NCBI GenBank assembly: GCA_023259315.1
Contig: JAHFQL010000066.1
Coordinates: 1-7,044 of the forward strand
DNA from: Candidatus Woesearchaeota archaeon
GTDB taxonomy: Archaea > Nanoarchaeota > Nanoarchaeia > Woesearchaeales > GW2011-AR4
Length of the DNA stretch: 7,044 bases
Reading direction: 5' to 3'
Part shown: in pieces, positions 4,811 through 7,044 of the stretch
Position numbering within the stretch: position 1 is the stretch's first letter
How the letters are laid out: each line of letters opens with the position of its first letter
Position numbers and translations under genes: made by a program
The notes under the pieces: model-generated
What the model saw: only the letters and a program-made list of their open reading frames with translations
Databases searched by the model: none
What the model was told of the DNA's origin: nothing

Positions 4811-5545
4811 TTATACTCTATTTCTTAACTTCCTTAACTTCCCAAAATCATAAACCTTATCCTCAACAACATAAACCTCAAAATTATCCAGATTCTGCTG
4901 CAAATACGGGCTTAAAATTTTATCTTTCAATATATCAGTTCCCTCAATCATGGTATTGAAAGATGGCTGTGCAATCAAATTCCTGCCTTTGTATTTGCCT
5001 TTAAGAAAACACTTGTAAGTCTCGATTTTAGAGCCTTCCTTTAAAGAGATTGCAGGATGCTCATGGCCGATAATAATTGCAGAGGCTTCTTTCCAGATTT
5101 TTTCGTCAGGAATTTTGTCGCCATGCGTTATCAACACTTTATTTTTGTTTGAGCCCAATATGAAAATATCAGCAACTTTGATATTCTTCTTCTTTGCGAT
5201 AGGCCCCAATATGGTGTCATGGTTTCCTTTTATCAATATTATCTCTTGGGAATGCTTGGCCAACAAATCAAGAAATTTCAGCGTGTTCCTCCATTCCTGC
5301 TCTGATATTGTACCAAATTCATGCTTCAAATCGCCATTTACGATTATTCTTTCAATATTTCTGTCTTGTAATATGGAAAATATCACTTGCATGCTTTTGG
5401 CAATGTCCTCAAATTGGAGCCTTGGGACTAATACGCCTTGCCTGTTCAAAACTTCTTCATAACCTATATGGACATCAGAAATGATTAATGTATTATCCAG
5501 ATACAAAGCTAAATTCACGATTTCTACATTTGGTAATATGTTCAT
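4811..5545 (-). CDS. Archaeal ICC-like metallophosphoesterase (COG1407 type)
   Basis: A calcineurin-like phosphoesterase with a two-metal centre, probably cleaving a phosphodiester or phosphomonoester; the natural substrate of this group is not known. The family motifs appear in order: DVHIG (D24, H26), GDLKHE (D72), GNHD (N108, H109), THGDK (H141) and GHEHP (H161, H163). The length of 244 aa and the opening pattern (a hydrophobic strand, then ISDVHIGYEE) are typical of archaeal COG1407 proteins, which in many archaea lie near the Lhr helicase gene; that gene is not in this window. The ATG at 5545 lies 24-32 bases from a good TATA box, so it is probably read from a leaderless messenger. It lies downstream of the small membrane protein gene, with a T-rich terminator between them. 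Confidence 0.9.
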   Translation of the reverse strand: MNILPNVEIVNLALYLDNTLIISDVHIGYEEVLNRQGVLVPRLQFEDIAKSMQVIFSILQDRNIERIIVNGDLKHEFGTISEQEWRNTLKFLDLLAKHSQEIILIKGNHDTILGPIAKKKNIKVADIFILGSNKNKVLITHGDKIPDEKIWKEASAIIIGHEHPAISLKEGSKIETYKCFLKGKYKGRNLIAQPSFNTMIEGTDILKDKILSPYLQQNLDNFEVYVVEDKVYDFGKLRKLRNRV

Positions 5546-5568
5546 CCATGTTAGAAATTCAACTTACT

Positions 5569-5577
5569 ATTTATAAT
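5569..5577 (-). promoter_or_regulatory. TATA box for the metallophosphoesterase
   Basis: TTATAAATA on the minus strand, 24-32 bases before the ATG at 5545. This spacing puts the start point at or next to the start codon, the usual archaeal leaderless layout. Confidence 0.65.
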
Positions 5578-5579
5578 TT

Positions 5580-5603
5580 AAGAAAATAAAAAAAGAAAAA
5601 ATT
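5580..5603 (-). terminator. T-rich terminator after the membrane protein gene
   Basis: Just past the stop of the membrane protein the minus strand has ATTTTTTCTTTTTTTATTTTC. Runs of T alone end transcription in archaea. It lies directly against the TATA box of the next gene, so the two genes are probably separate units. Confidence 0.6.
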
Positions 5604-5605
5604 GC

Positions 5606-5965
5606 TTATTCTCCTTTGGCTAGCTCCCAAACCTCTTTTAGTGCAACAACAACGCTTGCTGGCACAACAAATGCCAAAATACTGTCAAAGACGCCTTTTA
5701 GGTACGGGCCTATCAACTTTAATGTTTCCCATGAGTTAACTTGAGCACTACCTGCAAAAGCAACAACCACTAAAGCAACCGTAACCCATAAAAATTCCTT
5801 GGTCTCTTTGCCTGATACATTCAGTAAGCCCACCACAATACCCAGTACAACAAGCAATAACCATAGCCATGGCTCTGCTTGACCGGTCTTTTGGGCTGCC
5901 AGACCAAGCACAACTGCCAATATTACTCCAACAATGAAGGAGTAATTCCCAATCTGCTTTTCCAT
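5606..5965 (-). CDS. Small four-helix membrane protein
   Basis: A 119-aa protein with four predicted membrane helices: about 8-25 (SFIVGVILAVVLGLAA), 32-50 (PWLWLLLVVLGIVVGLLNV), 57-75 (EFLWVTVALVVVAFAGSA) and 92-112 (around LAFVVPASVVVALKEVW). Short charged loops and a Glu-rich C-terminus separate or end them. It resembles a small integral membrane protein family I associate with DPANN-type archaea, but I cannot name a function. A strong GGAGGTGA site (5972-5979) lies 6 bases before the ATG at 5965. The promoter is unusual: the TATA box is itself palindromic and touches a second perfect palindrome near the expected start point, which suggests regulation by a dimeric repressor. Confidence 0.75.
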   Translation of the reverse strand: MEKQIGNYSFIVGVILAVVLGLAAQKTGQAEPWLWLLLVVLGIVVGLLNVSGKETKEFLWVTVALVVVAFAGSAQVNSWETLKLIGPYLKGVFDSILAFVVPASVVVALKEVWELAKGE

Positions 5966-6000
5966 TAGGTTTCACCTCCAAGTGTGAAAACTTTTATTGT

Positions 6001-6021
6001 CTAAGTATTGAAAATACTTAG
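6001..6021. promoter_or_regulatory. Perfect palindrome, candidate operator
   Basis: CTAAGTATT-gaa-AATACTTAG has two perfect 9-bp arms. It lies between the TATA box (6022-6031) and the expected start (about 6000) of the membrane protein gene. This is where archaeal repressors commonly block polymerase. As RNA it could instead form the 5' end of the leader. Confidence 0.5.
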
Positions 6022-6033
6022 AATATATATTCT
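6020..6033 (-). promoter_or_regulatory. Palindromic TATA box of the membrane protein gene
   Basis: AGAATATATATTCT is a perfect 14-bp palindrome containing AATATATATT. It fits a TATA box about 25 bases before a start near 6000, followed by a ~35-nt leader with the ribosome binding site. Being symmetric, it could also direct transcription toward the insertion sequence, antisense to the transposase. Confidence 0.5.
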
Positions 6034-6041
6034 GAAACTAT

Positions 6042-6821
6042 CTATATATAAACTTTTCGGGAAAAAGACTCTGTAAACTCTTCGGGACATAACATCTCCA
6101 AAACATAAATCAATCCAAGAGTCTTATTTCTGCCCAAATCAAGATTTATTCTTTGATTAACATCAGGATGCTCGCATTCAATCACATTATTATTGTACTT
6201 CAAACCTTTTTGTTTTGCTTTGATGGGAATGCCATGAGTTATGTCTGCTACATTCCGAAACAATTTGCTATGCGTTGTTTTGTAATGTGCAAGTTTGTCG
6301 CTGACAAACTTAATCTTCTTTTTGCCTTTCTTTTTTAAGTAGAGCATTTGCTTATAGCCTCTTTTCTTTATCTGGCGGTTTAAGAGTTGGCAGTTCTCCA
6401 TGCTTCTTTTCCCTACGGGACCGGAGAACTTGAATCCTGTTTCGGATTCTTTCGCACGCCAGAAGTATATTTTCTTTCCATTCACTTTCATCTCGACTTC
6501 GTCTTCGTGAATTCTTTTTTTCACCTTCGGTGAAAGTGTTGTTGTGAAGTTCCCTATTATCCTGCTGTACTTCTTCACCCAATTTCTTATGGAGATTTCG
6601 GATATTTTTATGGAATGATGTTTCCATAAATGCTCTTTGGTTTCTGCCAAAGAGTGACCTACTTCGTACAAGTCGATTGCTTCTGTTATTGTTTCTGGCG
6701 TGTTCTTCATCTTCCAGAAGCCGTTGTCTTCTGTAAACTTCGTACTGCACTTTGCACATTTCCATCTTTGCTTCTTCCCTAGCTTATTATACCTATAACC
6801 ATTGCGGGTTACATATTCCAC
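6042..6821 (-). CDS. DDE transposase with N-terminal zinc finger, 5' end frameshifted
   Basis: Catalyses transposition of its element. The 259-aa frame starting at GTG 6821 has the second half of a zinc ribbon (RWKCAKCSTKF, 19-29), an HTH region about 40-85 (SISIRNWVKKYSR-like), and a catalytic core with D107 in HEDEVEMKVNGK, D175 in FVSDKLAHY and E215 in NNNVIECEH. This layout resembles IS6-like archaeal transposases. The true start is probably the ATG at 6852, which reads MEKPNCPF and would supply the first zinc pair (CPxC). That frame is out of register with the rest: an in-frame TAA stands just before the GTG at 6821. A small indel near the runs at 6821-6834 has thus broken the zinc finger. 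The last residues (CPEEFTESFSR) are encoded within the left inverted repeat. Confidence 0.8.
   Translation of the reverse strand: MEYVTRNGYRYNKLGKKQRWKCAKCSTKFTEDNGFWKMKNTPETITEAIDLYEVGHSLAETKEHLWKHHSIKISEISIRNWVKKYSRIIGNFTTTLSPKVKKRIHEDEVEMKVNGKKIYFWRAKESETGFKFSGPVGKRSMENCQLLNRQIKKRGYKQMLYLKKKGKKKIKFVSDKLAHYKTTHSKLFRNVADITHGIPIKAKQKGLKYNNNVIECEHPDVNQRINLDLGRNKTLGLIYVLEMLCPEEFTESFSRKVYI
6061..6090 (+). repeat. Left inverted repeat of the insertion sequence
   Basis: GAAAAAG at the outside and TAAACTCTTCGGGACAT (6074-6090) at the inside match the right repeat; the inner 17 bases match at 16. The repeat lies inside the transposase 3' end and codes for CPEEFTESFS. Confidence 0.7.
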
Positions 6822-6852
6822 CCCTTACAAAAGGGCAGTTTGGTTTTTCCAT
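6822..6852 (-). pseudogene. Detached first exon-like segment of the transposase frame
   Basis: ATG at 6852 begins MEKPNCPF, the expected N-terminus of the zinc-ribbon transposase with the first Cys of a CPxC pair. After about eight codons the frame drifts away from the rest of the gene and would stop soon after. Restoring the frame needs loss of one base or gain of two within 6821-6834, which contains TTTT and GGGG runs. Confidence 0.55.
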
Positions 6853-6880
6853 ATATACCACCAAACAAATCCTAGAATTC

Positions 6881-6892
6881 TTTATTTATAAA
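6881..6892 (-). promoter_or_regulatory. TATA box of the transposase
   Basis: TTTATAAATAAA on the minus strand, just inside the right inverted repeat and 29-40 bases before the ATG at 6852. Its distance supports 6852 rather than 6821 as the original start. Confidence 0.5.
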
Positions 6893-6923
6893 TGCCCCGA
6901 AGAGTTTAGGGATTCACTTTTTC
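6892..6923 (-). repeat. Right inverted repeat of the insertion sequence
   Basis: Inverse match of 6061-6090. With flanking bases it can also fold on its own: CCCCGAAGAG (6895-6904) pairs with TTTTTCGGGG (6918-6927) with two G-U pairs. Read on the plus strand it gives CPEEFRDSLFR, close to the transposase C-terminus. Confidence 0.65.
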
Positions 6924-7043
6924 GGGGTTGTCGGAAAATAACACAAAAAAGCTTTGAACTTTATGTTCCAAAGCTCTAAAATAAGTTCTTATTTCATGAG
7001 ACAAAGCCATCAAAGCTATGTGGGTTTTCCTGCATCTGTCCTT
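6906..7043 (-). CDS. 3' end of an unidentified gene running off the right edge (partial)
   Basis: The minus strand is open from 7043 to a TAA at 6908-6906, 45 codons, reading CRKTHIALMALSHEIRTYF then RALEHKVQSFFVLFSDNPEK. The composition is protein-like, with no family recognised. It ends inside the right inverted repeat of the insertion sequence, so the original gene may have been cut by the insertion and now ends in the element. Only 45 codons are visible, and chance openness is possible. Confidence 0.35.
   Translation of the reverse strand, partial: KDRCRKTHIALMALSHEIRTYFRALEHKVQSFFVLFSDNPEKVNP
6950..6994. other. Two adjacent hairpins outside the insertion sequence
   Basis: AGCTTTG plus AAC (6950-6959) pairs with GTT plus CAAAGCT (6965-6975) with one bulged base. 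AAATAA (6979-6984) pairs with TTATTT (6989-6994) around a GTTC loop. They may be a transcript end structure or a target feature for the insertion; they lie within the possible partial gene at the right edge. Confidence 0.4.
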
Positions 7044-7044
7044 A

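Larger units (their letters stand above)
6055..6930 (-). mobile_element. Insertion sequence with DDE transposase
   Basis: About 880 bp, bounded by imperfect inverted repeats (6061-6090 and 6892-6923) and holding one minus-strand transposase gene. Size and transposase layout fit an archaeal IS6-like element, but the family call is tentative. The exact ends and any target duplication cannot be fixed from one copy. The frameshifted transposase start suggests the copy is decaying or has a sequence error. Confidence 0.7.

Noticed and set aside
6352..6979. Frames 6352-6765 (minus) and 6752-6979 (plus)
   Set aside because: The first is an alternate frame of the transposase. The second is a complement frame; only its CPEEFRDSLFR part is informative, as the inverted repeat.
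1..7044. CRISPR array or tandem repeats
   Set aside because: No regularly spaced direct repeats are present; the repeated sequences found are inverted or single pairs.

Overview
The window looks like AT-rich archaeal DNA, possibly from a DPANN-type lineage. The evidence is threefold. Most genes have archaeal TATA boxes at the right distance, such as TTTAAATATT, TTATAAATA and ATTTTAAAAG. Several genes appear leaderless, while others carry strong GGAGGTG ribosome binding sites. Several proteins belong to groups typical of archaea: a COG1407-type phosphoesterase, an XRE-HTH plus CBS-pair regulator, and a four-helix small membrane protein. The lineage is inferred from gene content and was not tested.

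Layout. 1-1260: a small integrated-element-like cassette on the minus strand, holding a catalytic-only tyrosine recombinase (103-780) preceded by a small HTH-like gene that is split by a -1 frameshift (1173-925, continuing 929-777). Its leader starts with a nested hairpin. 1383-2576: metK, a full-length S-adenosylmethionine synthetase of the bacterial/eukaryotic type, minus strand. 2577-3051: a 475-base gene-free stretch between divergent genes, densely structured. It holds two homologous ~100-nt elements in opposite orientation, each a closing stem with two hairpins. They share a loop (TTACA[G/T]AGTTC) and linkers while their stem sequences differ compensatorily. 3052-3594: HTH-CBS regulator, plus strand. 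3599-4747: zinc-dependent phospholipase C-like protein, minus strand, converging on the regulator with a 4-base gap. 4811-5545: metallophosphoesterase, minus strand. 5606-5965: small four-helix membrane protein, minus strand, with a palindromic TATA box and an adjacent perfect palindrome. 6055-6930: an insertion sequence with a DDE transposase whose 5' end is frameshifted. Both window edges hold reading frames that run off the sequence.

How it fits together. The best candidate for an undescribed system is the metK / structured-element pair / HTH-CBS interval. Each copy of the element is in sense orientation toward its own downstream gene, one toward metK (SAM synthesis) and one toward a regulator with a CBS pair, a fold known to bind adenosyl compounds including SAM in some archaeal proteins. 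A shared cis-acting or small-RNA control is possible, but it is inference. The same structure could instead be a non-autonomous mobile repeat. The recombinase cassette and the insertion sequence show that the region receives mobile DNA.
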